Made by a program: the position numbers and the translations under genes
Source of the DNA: Paenibacillus sp. N3.4
GTDB lineage: Bacteria; Bacillota; Bacilli; Paenibacillales; NBRC-103111
Direction: 5' to 3'
DNA: 55,851 nucleotides
Assembly (NCBI RefSeq): GCF_008017805.1
Contig: NZ_VRTT01000049.1
Coordinates: 1-55,851 of the forward strand
In this document: one piece after another, positions 1 to 7,966 of the stretch
How the letters are laid out: every line of letters begins with the position of its first letter
How positions within the stretch are numbered: position 1 is the first letter of the stretch
Notes under the pieces: generated by a model
What the model was told of the DNA's origin: nothing
The model's database searches: none
The model's input: the letters and a program-made list of their open reading frames with translations, nothing else

Positions 1-136
1 GAAAAAAGAAGCTGTAAGGCCTAAATCATGCTTACAGGAGGCCGCGGGCAGAAAAGCCGTTCTGTAAGCACGGAAACCATCTTACAAGTGATGAAAAGGA
101 CGAAAGAGGTAGAAAAAAGAAGCTGTAAGGCCTAAA
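1..136. repeat. Dispersed intergenic repeat, copy A (GTAAGC/GCTTAC core)
   Basis: A 25-nt sequence at 1-25 recurs exactly at 112-136, an offset of 111 bp. Between them, TCTGTAAGCACGGAAACCAT at 61-80 is the exact reverse complement of 30445-30464 in copy C. The unit is rich in CTGTAAG/CTTACAG half-sites. The rest of 1-272 contains no gene I can support. Function unknown; it resembles intergenic repeat families of Bacillota. Confidence 0.6.
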
Positions 137-272
137 ATTGACCTTACATGCTACCTTGAGCAGATGAGTGGCTAGAGGGCTTTTATCTTTAGTCGCTTGT
201 GGTGGAAGCAGTAAGCAAAGGATGAGTAGCATGCAAACCATAGTGGACTGAAACCGTTAGATGCCATTTTGC

Positions 273-1580
273 TTAGTGTAGAAAGAAATGCATGAACAGC
301 AACGATCCTATTAACACGGTTATAGCGACGACAATGGACACAGTGAGTACAAAACGAGCTTTGAAGATGGAAAGCAGCATGAAGGTGCTTTTGACATCAA
401 TCATCGGGCCAAAGACTAGGAAGGCGAGTAGCGAACCAGTGGAGAAGGTCGACGAGAAAGAAGAAGCCACGAAAGCATCTGTCGTGGAGCACAGTGAGAG
501 CAAGAAGGCAAAGCCCATCATAAATACGTGAGAAATGAAGGGTCCTTGGCCAATTGTTGTTAAGCTATCTCGCGCAACGAAAGTTTGAATAAGTGCGGTC
601 AGGAGTGCGCCAAGCATCAAATATTTGCTCATTTCGAATAGCTCGGTGGTACCGTGGCTGAACATAGTCATGAGACGGCCGCCGTGTGAGTGATCATGTC
701 CGTGTCCATGTCCATGTCCATGTCCGTGTCCGTGTCCATGTCCATGTCCGTGTCCGTGTTCGTGTCCGTGTTCGTGTCCATGTCCGTGTCCATGTCCGTG
801 TTCGTGATCGTGTCCGTGTCTGTGATCATGTCCATGTCCGTGATCATGTCCATGTCCGTGTCTGTGATCGTTGTCGTGATCGTGTCCATGTCCATGTCCG
901 TGTCCTTGTCCATGTCCGTGTCCGTGTCCGTGTCTGTGATCATGTCCGTGTCCGTGATCGTGCCCGTGTCTGTGATCGTGTCCGTCCACGTGCCCATGCC
1001 CATTATGCTCACGATGTTCGGCTTGGTCAGGGATGGCATGACGCAGTGGATTGCTCTTCAGGAATCGGGTCAAAAGAAGTCCGATGACAAGAGCAACGCC
1101 GAATGTAAGCCCCATACGCGAATATGCCATTTCCGGTGCTTTCCGAAAAGCGATGAACGTCGAGGCGAAGACGATGGGGTTCAGAATCGGACCGACCAGG
1201 ATGAAAATAACGGCAATATAGACGGGCATCCCTTTGTGCATGAGGCGGCGAACGAAAGGGATCATGCCGCATTCACAGAGAGGGAACATAATGCCAAGAA
1301 CGCAGGCGAATAAAATGCCGCCAATCGGATGCCGCGGTGTCATTCGACGTATGAAAGCTTCAGGGATGAAGTTTTCAACCACCGTGGATAAAATTACGCC
1401 TAGCAGCATAAAAGGCAGGGCATCGAGAAAAATCGCCATGAAAGCGGCGAAAACAAGCTGAGTTTCGTGAATGAACAAGCCCATGTGGGGAAGCTCTCTT
1501 GTTGTTGCTATCAGGATGATCAGAAGTACGCATAGGGTCGTGGAGACAGGCAGGCTCCACCGGTATAGAGTCGATGACAA
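273..1580 (-). CDS. COG0701/DUF318-type permease with long His-rich loop
   Basis: Predicted polytopic inner-membrane permease of the COG0701 family (YraQ/YcgR/ArsP-like). The family signature PLCECGMIP follows the first membrane segments. A second set of hydrophobic segments starts after the loop (TTELFEMSKYLMLGALL). Between the halves, roughly residues 188-302, is an almost pure His/Gly/Asp tract that should be cytoplasmic or extracellular and could bind Ni, Zn, Cu or Co. I chose TTG 1580 because AAGGGGTG lies 6 nt upstream; an in-frame TTG at 1652 has poor spacing. The substrate is not known from sequence: ArsP homologues export organoarsenicals, but the His loop points to a transition metal. 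The usual B. subtilis partner YcgQ is not visible before the window edge. Confidence 0.8.
   Translation of the reverse strand: MSSTLYRWSLPVSTTLCVLLIILIATTRELPHMGLFIHETQLVFAAFMAIFLDALPFMLLGVILSTVVENFIPEAFIRRMTPRHPIGGILFACVLGIMFPLCECGMIPFVRRLMHKGMPVYIAVIFILVGPILNPIVFASTFIAFRKAPEMAYSRMGLTFGVALVIGLLLTRFLKSNPLRHAIPDQAEHREHNGHGHVDGHDHRHGHDHGHGHDHRHGHGHGHGQGHGHGHGHDHDNDHRHGHGHDHGHGHDHRHGHDHEHGHGHGHGHEHGHEHGHGHGHGHGHGHGHGHGHGHDHSHGGRLMTMFSHGTTELFEMSKYLMLGALLTALIQTFVARDSLTTIGQGPFISHVFMMGFAFLLSLCSTTDAFVASSFSSTFSTGSLLAFLVFGPMIDVKSTFMLLSIFKARFVLTVSIVVAITVLIGSLLFMHFFLH
686..1000. repeat. Hexanucleotide low-complexity tract encoding the His-rich loop
   Basis: Tandem degenerate GTCCGT/GTCCAT hexamers run for about 300 bp inside the permease gene. 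They encode HGHGHD-type repeats on the minus strand. The same periodicity opens long artificial reading frames on both strands. Such tracts are prone to slippage, so copy number may differ between strains. Confidence 0.85.
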
Positions 1581-1661
1581 TGAATGACACCCCTTTGTCC
1601 GAAGGATTGGATATGCTTCTATCCTATGTACGAAGGTGATCGGATAGGACAATGTCCTTAG

Positions 1662-1689
1662 TTGACATTAGGGGGTCAGGGTGTATAAT
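1662..1689 (+). promoter_or_regulatory. Sigma-A promoter of trpS
   Basis: TTGACA at 1662-1667, a 16-bp spacer and TATAAT at 1684-1689: both hexamers match the consensus. Transcription should start near 1696, directly before the T-box leader. Confidence 0.85.
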
Positions 1690-1696
1690 AATAGAA

Positions 1697-1987
1697 AATC
1701 AGTAAGCGATGATAGGAACAAGTATGTTTGTGTCCCGTTTCTCAGAGAGCCGGTGGTTGGTGCGAACCGGTGAAACGAGCAAGCCGAATGGATCCTTGAG
1801 CTTGAGGCTGAACGCAGATAGAGGTTGCCGGGACCTAGGCCGGACTAACATCCTCATTTGTCCAAGTATGCCAAACGGTAGCTCCCCGTTATCAGAGCCT
1901 GAAGGTCTTACAGCATGTTTCATTTGCTGACAGACAAATTAGGGTGGTACCACGATCTCTCGTCCCTTGCGGCGAGAGGTCTTTTTG
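1697..1987 (+). promoter_or_regulatory. T-box riboswitch, Trp-specific
   Basis: The leader contains AGAGAGC (1745-1751), the stem I loop GGTGCGAACC, and the conserved T-box AGGGTGGTACCACG at 1941-1954. A hairpin of CTCTCG/CGAGAG followed by CTTTTTG (about 1956-1987) is the terminator. The specifier is read as TGG (Trp) at 1789-1791 in the typical context GAA-TGG-A. Uncharged tRNA-Trp should stabilise the antiterminator and allow trpS expression. Confidence 0.93.
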
Positions 1988-2025
1988 TTGTTTTTTAACG
2001 TATGAACAATAGGAGGAATTGTCAA

Positions 2026-3009
2026 ATGAAACGAGTATTATCAGGTATGCAATCCAGTGGACAACTGACGATTGGTAATTATATTGGTGCGCTTCGCAAT
2101 TATGTAAAACTGCAGCACTTGCATCGTTGTTATTTTATGGTGGTGGATATGCATGCCATTACCGTTCCGCAAGATCCTGCGGCTCTGAAAGAACAAACGG
2201 AATCAGCAGCTTCCCTCTATGTAGCGGCAGGGCTTGATCCGAATAAGGCCTCCATCTTCTTGCAATCTCATGTACATGCTCACGCGGAGCTGGGATGGAT
2301 TATGACTACCTTGACACATATGGGTGAGTTGGAGAGGATGACACAGTTCAAAGATAAATCAGAAGGGAAGGAATCTATCGGTGCTGGTCTGTTCACTTAC
2401 CCTTCACTGATGGCGGCCGATATCCTCTTGTATAATGCTGATCTTATTCCTGTGGGAGATGATCAGAAGCAGCATTTAGAGTTAACTCGCGACTTGGCTA
2501 ATCGATTTAATAACCGATTCGGTGAGATGTTTGCCATGCCGGAGGCTTATACGCCGGAGATCGGCGCGAGAATTATGTCCCTTGACGATGCCTCCAAGAA
2601 AATGAGCAAGAGCAGTGCTAACGCAGGCAGCTTTATTGCTATGCTAGATGGTCCAGACGTCATTCGTAAAAAGTTGAGCCGTGCTGTCACGGATTCAGGC
2701 CGTGAGGTGAAGTTTGATCCGCAGAACAAGCCTGAAGTCAGCAACTTAATGTCCATATACTCACATTTTGCTGAGATGAACATTTCTGAAATTGAAGCCA
2801 AATATGAAGGGCAGGGCTACGGTCCTTTCAAAAAGGATTTGGCTGAGCATCTTGTAGCTGTTCTGGAACCCCTTCAGCAGCGCTATTATGAAATTCGCCG
2901 ATCAGGTGAAATTTACGATGTGTTGAAAAAGGGCGCCGAGGAAGCAGCAGAAGTGGCAAACCAAACCTTATTGGAAGTCAAAAAACGTATGGGCTTCGTA
3001 GTTTTGTAG
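2026..3009 (+). CDS. trpS: Tryptophanyl-tRNA synthetase
   Basis: Class I aminoacyl-tRNA synthetase that charges tRNA-Trp with tryptophan in the cytoplasm; 327 residues, the normal length for bacterial TrpS. The HIGH-equivalent TIGN is at residues 15-18 after SGMQSSGQL, and KMSKS lies near residue 193. ATG 2026 is chosen over an upstream in-frame ATG at 2002 because AGGAGG lies just upstream and family proteins begin MKRVLSG. The gene stands alone between its own T-box leader and a terminator, so expression should follow tryptophan-tRNA charging. Confidence 0.97.
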   Translation: MKRVLSGMQSSGQLTIGNYIGALRNYVKLQHLHRCYFMVVDMHAITVPQDPAALKEQTESAASLYVAAGLDPNKASIFLQSHVHAHAELGWIMTTLTHMGELERMTQFKDKSEGKESIGAGLFTYPSLMAADILLYNADLIPVGDDQKQHLELTRDLANRFNNRFGEMFAMPEAYTPEIGARIMSLDDASKKMSKSSANAGSFIAMLDGPDVIRKKLSRAVTDSGREVKFDPQNKPEVSNLMSIYSHFAEMNISEIEAKYEGQGYGPFKKDLAEHLVAVLEPLQQRYYEIRRSGEIYDVLKKGAEEAAEVANQTLLEVKKRMGFVVL

Positions 3010-3050
3010 ACCTTCTTTCTCACGGTATCTTCCCAATTAAACGTCAAATA

Positions 3051-3092
3051 CAAAAGACCTAGCGGGTTTGAATACATCCGCTAGGTCTTTTG
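3051..3092 (+). terminator. Rho-independent terminator after trpS (bidirectional)
   Basis: AAAAGACCTAGCGG and CCGCTAGGTCTTTT form a perfect 14-bp stem with flanking A and T runs. It can serve trpS and the convergent small gene at 3102-3284. Confidence 0.93.
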
Positions 3093-3101
3093 CATTTGAT
3101 G

Positions 3102-3284
3102 CTATTGCCGAGAATTCCTTTTACGAATTTTCGCTTTGACGACAAAGCCATATCCGATAAATCCTAATGAAAGGATAGAACAAACAAGAACCAGCCAAGG
3201 TTGTTTGAGGGCAATAAACAAACTAATGGAGGCGAGCAACAAGGTGCCTACAAAAGCGAACAGGAATGCAAGTGGTTTACTCAT
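3102..3284 (-). CDS. Small two-TM membrane protein, DUF5325/YlaF-like
   Basis: A 60-residue protein with two hydrophobic segments (about residues 6-26 and 31-48) and a basic C-terminus (KAKIRKRNSRQ). Length and layout resemble the YlaF/DUF5325 family of Bacillus, whose role is unknown. It is convergent with trpS and shares the terminator. Family assignment is from memory of the pattern and is moderate. Confidence 0.65.
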   Translation of the reverse strand: MSKPLAFLFAFVGTLLLASISLFIALKQPWLVLVCSILSLGFIGYGFVVKAKIRKRNSRQ

Positions 3285-3350
3285 TTCATATGACCCTACT
3301 TTCTTTGAAAATGAACCTTACATCTTATTTTAAACTTTTTTTCACGCTGT

Positions 3351-3379
3351 GCATATAAATTCATTTCCTCCACATACTA
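3351..3379 (+). promoter_or_regulatory. Sigma-G-type forespore promoter of the SASP gene
   Basis: GCATA at 3351-3355, a 17-bp spacer, then CATACTA at 3373-3379. This fits the sigma-G/sigma-F -35 (GHATR) and -10 (CATnnTA) pattern expected for an alpha/beta SASP gene. Confidence 0.75.
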
Positions 3380-3438
3380 TCTTTGCAAGCTTGCAAATAC
3401 ATCAAAGATTATAGCTGACTGAAAGGAGTCTGATCCTT

Positions 3439-3675
3439 ATGGGTACAGGACAATCTCGTAGCAGTAACCAACTGGTAGTTCCACAAGCCACTCAAGCTTT
3501 AGATCAATTGAAATATGAGGTAGCTCAAGAACTGGGCATCCAAATTCCTCAAGATGGTTACATGGGCTACATGGCTACTCGCGATGCAGGCGCAATCGGT
3601 GGTAACATTACTCGTCGACTCGTACAAATCGCCGAGCAAACGCTGGCAGGCCAAGGAAGTAATTTCCGCAGCTAG
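3439..3675 (+). CDS. Small acid-soluble spore protein, alpha/beta type
   Basis: A 78-residue DNA-binding spore protein that coats and protects forespore DNA and is degraded by Gpr protease at germination. Seen: NQLVVPQATQALDQLKYEVAQ, the conserved first helix containing the Gpr cleavage region, and GYMATRDAGAIGGNITRRLVQ, the second DNA-binding segment. Length fits the family. AAGGAG precedes ATG 3439. It is monocistronic, with a sigma-G-like promoter and its own terminator. Confidence 0.96.
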   Translation: MGTGQSRSSNQLVVPQATQALDQLKYEVAQELGIQIPQDGYMGYMATRDAGAIGGNITRRLVQIAEQTLAGQGSNFRS

Positions 3676-3710
3676 TAGCATGACTCGTCTATAGTTTTTG
3701 CTTTAATATG

Positions 3711-3741
3711 AAGCCCAGAGGATTCGTCCTCTGGGCTTTTG
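3711..3741 (+). terminator. Terminator after the SASP gene
   Basis: AAGCCCAGAGGA, a short loop, then TCCTCTGGGCTTTT: a perfect stem followed by T residues. Confidence 0.92.
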
Positions 3742-3793
3742 TAGTGTGCCAAATGCGCGTTAAAAAGACGCGTATGATTAACGCGCCTTGCAG

Positions 3794-4776
3794 TTAATAA
3801 AGATCGACTCGCAGCTTCTTCTCAAGCCTTGTATCATTCACCCAGCCCACATAGGAGTCAAGGGTTTGGTAATTGTGATCCATGAGGATAACACCTACAA
3901 ATGGATATTGCTTTCGATGACGATAACGCACGTCGGCCCATCTGACCTCGTAACCCCATCTATGCTCTTTGACTTCCGCGCAGGTGAAGGAAGAGAAGTA
4001 AAGCAGGGCTTGAATGTCCTCGTGATTCTTTGACGCCTCAATAGCCGGATGGTCTTCGCATTTGATGGTGTCCATCCATTTCAGCTTAGCATTTTTCAGT
4101 TCACCGAGCTGGTAGGTACCGTCTGTTCGTTGTTTGACAACGTTCCACACATACAGGTTGAATGTTACAATAAGCGTGTATTTGTCCCCTGGTTGAAATG
4201 TCGGATCTTTACGGTAGAGTCCTTTTTGTATAATGTAATGGTCCAATGAACGCCATACGTAGTAAATGGCAATGATTCCGTACAGGGTTGGGAATATGAG
4301 TGTAGGCATCGCAACATGGAATGCCCACATGAAGATCGCGGCAATATGACTCGAAAAATAAAGGGATCAAAGATGTGAATGATGTTCCACGATACCCACT
4401 TCTCAGAGAAAGGTCGGATCGCTTGTGTGCCATATGTGTTGAAGCAGTCAGTAAAAACGTGAAAACAAACGGCAATGCCTACCCACATACCCACATGTAA
4501 TAAAGGGAGTCCGTGGAAGAAGAGAGCAAGTGCTCCGGTAATCAGCAGTGTCCATAGCAGCAGAGCTGGTAAAGAGTGAGAACGTCCGCGATGATTACGG
4601 ATGTAAGTGGCATTCCCCTTGAAGCGGAGAAGCCCGTCCACATCAGGAATCTGTGAGCCAATGACCGTTCCGATAAAAACGGCAGTTGTAACCGCTGTGT
4701 CCGCTGAAACGGTCGGATCAATTTGCGACAGTCCTGCTAACCCTAAACCAATAACAAGATGTGTGCCTGTGTCCAA
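3794..4776 (-). pseudogene. YdjM-like (DUF457) membrane metal-dependent hydrolase, frameshifted
   Basis: The N-terminal part (4776 to about 4360) reads MDTGTHLVIGLGLAGL, then GSQIPDVDGLLRFKG, NHRGRSHSLPALLLW and HVFTDCFNTYGTQAIRPFS. These are the His/Asp metal motifs and membrane segments of the LexA-regulated YdjM/DUF457 family. The remaining 178 residues continue in another frame. Adding one T in the five-base T run (plus strand A run 4354-4358) restores FDPFIF-S-SHIAAIFMWAFHV and a protein of about 327 residues, the usual family size. It starts at TTG 4776 with AGGAGG 8 nt upstream. Either a real pseudogene or a homopolymer miscall; I favour the latter. Biological role in Bacillota is unclear. 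Confidence 0.8.
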
Positions 4777-4902
4777 TTGGGTTTCCTCCTAAGAGTTTTC
4801 TGTAGCAAGCGAAGTGAAATTGATCAGCCTACATGTAGTTTACTGCGTTTCTTACTAGTTTACCATTTTGGAGCAAAAAATAAATCAGAGGGAGATCTAA
4901 AA

Positions 4903-5193
4903 ATGTGCAAAGTTTTTGTAGAGTATGCCATAAAATCCGATTATAGAGAGTCCTTTATCATCTATATGCAGGAGTGGATGAAGCGGGAAGGGCGATTAGA
5001 GCTGTTGGAAGGAACGGATCAGAAAGAACTTTTTGTAGAAATTTGGAATGATGTTACTTACGAGGAGTATATCTTTTTGAAACAGGAGCGTTTAGAGGAC
5101 AGTGATTCCTCTGCACAAGGGAATTGGGAAAAATGGGTCGAAGGCGGAAAACGGAAAGTACATATGTGGCATTTTAGTCAAGTAGTCAAATGA
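4903..5193 (+). CDS. Conserved-looking hypothetical protein, 96 aa
   Basis: Not recognised with certainty. The 96-residue acidic soluble protein begins MCKVFVEYAIKSDYRESF and contains LFVEIWNDVTYEEY. The alternating pattern and length recall dimeric alpha-beta barrel (NIPSNAP/ABM-like) proteins, but that is only an impression. ATG 4903 is preceded by GGGAG; an in-frame upstream extension to 4759 would overlap the divergent hydrolase start and is unlikely. No signal peptide or membrane segment. Confidence 0.7.
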   Translation: MCKVFVEYAIKSDYRESFIIYMQEWMKREGRLELLEGTDQKELFVEIWNDVTYEEYIFLKQERLEDSDSSAQGNWEKWVEGGKRKVHMWHFSQVVK

Positions 5194-5195
5194 GT

Positions 5196-5237
5196 AAAAA
5201 AGCAAAAAGCCGCTGCTCTGAATAAGAGCAAACGGCT
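5196..5237 (-). terminator. Terminator of gerQ
   Basis: AGCCG/CGGCT and GCTC/GAGC pair to form an interrupted stem at 5208-5237. On the minus strand it is followed by a T-rich run (complement of 5196-5207). Confidence 0.7.
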
Positions 5238-5253
5238 ATCCAAGGCATATCTA

Positions 5254-5712
5254 CTATCTTGGTTGTGGGCCCATACCACCTGCAAAAGGGTAAGAATATT
5301 GGAGTTCTTCGTCAAACGTAATGTAGTCAAGATTAACCATGAGCAATAAGTAACGCATACCGGTAGCTGGATCGCTGATGATAATGTGATCGCGTCCCGC
5401 GGCTTCCAGTCTGCCTTTGAAAATTTTGGCATTCCATTCGGAATTATTTTCGTACGTCATGTAAATCGTTGCCATTTTTCCAAGATTCAAACGGAGAATG
5501 TTCTCAATAAAAGATTGCTCGAGTGGTAATTGCCCAGGCATATTTAGGCCTGCTTGTGTGGTTCCGCCGGGAGATGGAAATGTGGAACCGCTAGGAATAG
5601 TAGGCACGACATTGTTCGTAACAGCCGTAGGTACGGGATAAGCCGGATACGGATATCCGTAAGGGGACTGCATGTTAGCTTGGTTGCCAATCTTGTAAGG
5701 GTTGTTCATCAT
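5254..5712 (-). CDS. gerQ: Spore coat protein GerQ
   Basis: Inner-coat protein needed for CwlJ function in spores and cross-linked by transglutaminase in B. subtilis. The Pro/Tyr/Gly-rich N-terminus (to about residue 60) precedes the conserved core PLEQSFIENILRLNLGKMAT, then YMTYENNSEWNAKIFKGRLE and AAGRDHIIISDPATGMRYLL. At 152 residues it is close to family length. AGGAGG precedes ATGATG, so the start could be 5712 or 5709. The adjacent cwlJ remnant on the same strand is the expected functional partner. Expression is likely mother-cell specific, but I did not identify a sigma-K promoter. Confidence 0.93.
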   Translation of the reverse strand: MMNNPYKIGNQANMQSPYGYPYPAYPVPTAVTNNVVPTIPSGSTFPSPGGTTQAGLNMPGQLPLEQSFIENILRLNLGKMATIYMTYENNSEWNAKIFKGRLEAAGRDHIIISDPATGMRYLLLMVNLDYITFDEELQYSYPFAGGMGPQPR

Positions 5713-5809
5713 AATCGTAATCCTCCTAGGGCTTTCTGATAGAAAGCCTTCTTCGTAAGTAGTTTTTTCTTTGAAGCCGTGGAGCCGCGTTCCTGTTTAA
5801 TGAGCTAAA

Positions 5810-6256
5810 TTAACCAAACGTGCCAAATGCAGCAGGGCAATCATTGAACGTGGGTGAGAAGAAGCAGTGTTTTTTGTAGCGTCCTGAATGCTCTTGGTTA
5901 TACCAAGAGCTAGGGCATTCTCCTGTTGGTCTGAAGTACCATAAGGAGTTCGTTGCTGGGAGAAACCGCTCGCCGTTTATTACTTTTTGGGCCAAACGGA
6001 TTTCAGGCTCGCGTGCGCGTTGATAGAAGTAGCCTTTTTGCGTGGCTTCGAAGCCGCCGGGACTTTGGAAGACCATTTGAGGAAATGGTGCGGATGTTCT
6101 TAAAGTCCAAACAATTAGCACTTAATACGGTTGATACCCACGTTGCCAACCATCAGCATGCCTATATCTCCTTCACCTTCGGCCTCGGCTCGGAGCAATC
6201 TGGCTAGTTTCCGCGTGTCATTCGTATTCGCTTTAATGACTGCCGTCTGTTGTCAT
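5810..6256 (-). pseudogene. cwlJ: Spore cortex-lytic hydrolase CwlJ, multiply frameshifted
   Basis: CwlJ degrades cortex peptidoglycan during germination. Three reading frames carry successive family segments: AVIKANTNDTRKLARLLRAE...GNVGINRI (frame a), then ANCLDFKNIRTI (frame b), then QMVFQSPGGFEATQKGYFYQ...SLWYFRPTGECPS (frame c). Each switch needs one base removed, at an AA (6122-6123) and a TTT (6083-6085, seen as AAA on the plus strand). The start is also out of frame with ATG 6256, so a third indel is likely. GerQ next door is intact. Real decay or homopolymer errors are both possible. Confidence 0.82.
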
Positions 6257-6330
6257 TCACTCCTTTTTCCATAATCATCATATTGTGCTCCTGCCTATTT
6301 GGTGACTGTTTACGGTTCAATTTTGGAATA

Positions 6331-6354
6331 AAAAAAGCTCCCAACGAAGGGAAC
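6331..6354 (-). terminator. Terminator of the response regulator gene
   Basis: On the minus strand an AGTTCCC...GGGAGCT hairpin directly follows the stop codon and is followed by TTTTTTT. Confidence 0.8.
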
Positions 6355-7044
6355 TTAATGAAGTAGAAATTTATAACCTACGCCCCAAACCGTTTTAATA
6401 TATTTCGGTTCTTTGGGATCAGTTTCGATTTTTTTGCGGAGATTGGCAATATGCACATCAATGGCACGTTCCGTCACGTAGGAATCAAAGCCTCGTACGC
6501 GATTTAACAGCTCTTCACGATTGTAGACACGTCCTTGATTTTGCCAAAATAGTTTCATGATTTCGAATTCAGAGAAGGTTGTCTCGATGATTTTATTATG
6601 AACAAAAAGGCAGCGTTTCTCAATATCCAGTTGGACAACTTGCTCACTCGCCGCTGCAGCAGCAGATGGTTGGGAAAGAAAAGCGTGTGAGCGTCTTAGC
6701 AACGCTTGTATCCTTGCTGATAATTCTCTCATCGAAAACGGTTTGCATAAGTAATCATCAGCTCCCGTTTGCAAACCTCTGACGCGGTCCGATACTTCAT
6801 TTTTGGCGGACACCATCAGAATAGGAACTGTCGATGCGTTACGGAAGGTACTGCATAATTGGATACCGTCAACGTCAGGCAGCATGATATCCAGGACAAT
6901 CACATCAGGTTTAAAATCATGAAACAGCTCTTCGCCTTGTCGGCCGTTTTCTGCGCGTTTCACTTCGTAACCTTCTTCGTACAAATAAATGGACATCATT
7001 TCACCAATACTCAAATCATCTTCAATAATTAGAACTTTAGACAT
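6355..7044 (-). CDS. OmpR/PhoB-family response regulator (orphan)
   Basis: A 229-residue two-component regulator. The receiver domain (about 1-120) has the acidic pair E8-D9-D10, phospho-acceptor D52 in VIVLDIMLPD, and the KPF lysine after GADDYLC. The winged-helix DNA-binding domain (about 135-229) includes TFSEFEIMKLFWQNQGRVYNREELLN and ends TVWGVGYKF. Start MSKVLIIEDD has AGGGGGAA upstream. No histidine kinase gene adjoins it on either side, so the partner and regulon cannot be named. It is transcribed alone with its own terminator. Confidence 0.93.
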   Translation of the reverse strand: MSKVLIIEDDLSIGEMMSIYLYEEGYEVKRAENGRQGEELFHDFKPDVIVLDIMLPDVDGIQLCSTFRNASTVPILMVSAKNEVSDRVRGLQTGADDYLCKPFSMRELSARIQALLRRSHAFLSQPSAAAAASEQVVQLDIEKRCLFVHNKIIETTFSEFEIMKLFWQNQGRVYNREELLNRVRGFDSYVTERAIDVHIANLRKKIETDPKEPKYIKTVWGVGYKFLLH

Positions 7045-7185
7045 AAACGTTCCCCCTCCTTTTCCTTCAAAGGTTCGGTGCTCGGTATGCCAGACGCAAC
7101 ATTCGATCCTATATGTTCATGTTAACATTATCCATTTTGTGACGTCCAGTTTATTACGAAAGATTTAATGAATTAGTTGCAAGAA

Positions 7186-7241
7186 AAAGAAGCTGGATGG
7201 TACTTGGTTCCTAATTTCTTAGGTCAAGTTATCCAGCTTCC
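7186..7241 (-). terminator. Terminator at the end of the urt remnant operon
   Basis: GAAGCTGGAT...ATCCAGCTTC is a 10-bp stem with an inner ACTTG/CAAGT pair. On the minus strand it is followed by TTTTTCTT. Confidence 0.85.
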
Positions 7242-7270
7242 TATAGTAGGGTGAGTCATTCGTCTCCAGA

Positions 7271-7966
7271 TCATACAGTCAGATGCTTTCTAACTTGTTC
7301 TTCACTCAACTGTGCCGCATTCCCTTCAGCGGCTATGGTTCCTCGATCGAGGATATAGTAGTAGTCGGCGATGCTCACAGCAAATTCTAAGCTTTGTTCG
7401 ACTAGCAATACGGCAATTTCTCGATCATTCTTGATTTTTTCAATAATGGCTTCAATGTGCATGACAATAGACGGCTGAATACCCTCCATAGGCTCATCGA
7501 GCAGAAGCAGCTTAGGCCCGGGGGCTAATGCACGTGCAATAGCTAATTGCTGCTGCTGCCCACCGCTGAGATCGCCCCCTTTGCGGTGCAGCATTTCTCG
7601 GAGAACCGGAAAAGTCTCGAAGAGTGAATCGGAGAGCTTCTTCTTCCCGTCTGTCGCGGCTTCAAGACCCAGCAGCAGATTTTCCTCTACAGTAAGCTGG
7701 GGGAATATCTCACGGCCCTGAGGCACATAACCTATTCCTAGTTTGGTACGGCGGTCAGGAGAGAAGGAGGTGATGTTCTGTCTCTGATAATGTATGGAGC
7801 CTGACTTCGGGTGAATGAGTCCCATGATACTTTTCATAAGTGTAGATTTGCCAACACCGTTTCTCCCCATTAAGCAAACGACTTGCCCTGGCTGCACGTG
7901 CAGATTCACGTGACGCACGACCATGCTCTCCCCGTAACCTGATTCGATACTCGCTAGCTTAAGCAC
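7271..7966 (-). CDS. urtE: Urea ABC transporter ATPase UrtE
   Basis: One of two ATPases of the LivF-type subfamily that power high-affinity urea uptake. Walker A is GRNGVGKST, the ABC signature is LSGGQQQQLAIARAL, Walker B is LLLLDEPMEGIQPSIV, and the family YVPQGREIFPQLTVEENL motif is present. At 231 residues it is typical. GTG 7966 overlaps the urtD stop by 8 nt, indicating translational coupling. Without substrate-binding and complete permease genes nearby, transport function may be lost. Confidence 0.92.
   Translation of the reverse strand: MLKLASIESGYGESMVVRHVNLHVQPGQVVCLMGRNGVGKSTLMKSIMGLIHPKSGSIHYQRQNITSFSPDRRTKLGIGYVPQGREIFPQLTVEENLLLGLEAATDGKKKLSDSLFETFPVLREMLHRKGGDLSGGQQQQLAIARALAPGPKLLLLDEPMEGIQPSIVMHIEAIIEKIKNDREIAVLLVEQSLEFAVSIADYYYILDRGTIAAEGNAAQLSEEQVRKHLTV

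Noticed and set aside
668..1313. Several overlapping frames across the His-rich tract, including 207-, 133- and 123-residue frames
   Set aside because: They are shadows of hexamer repeats inside the permease gene and consist only of MSVSMS, VRVHVH or DTDMDT repeats.
1699..1930. Short frames on both strands in the trpS leader
   Set aside because: The region is a T-box RNA; the frames overlap conserved RNA elements.
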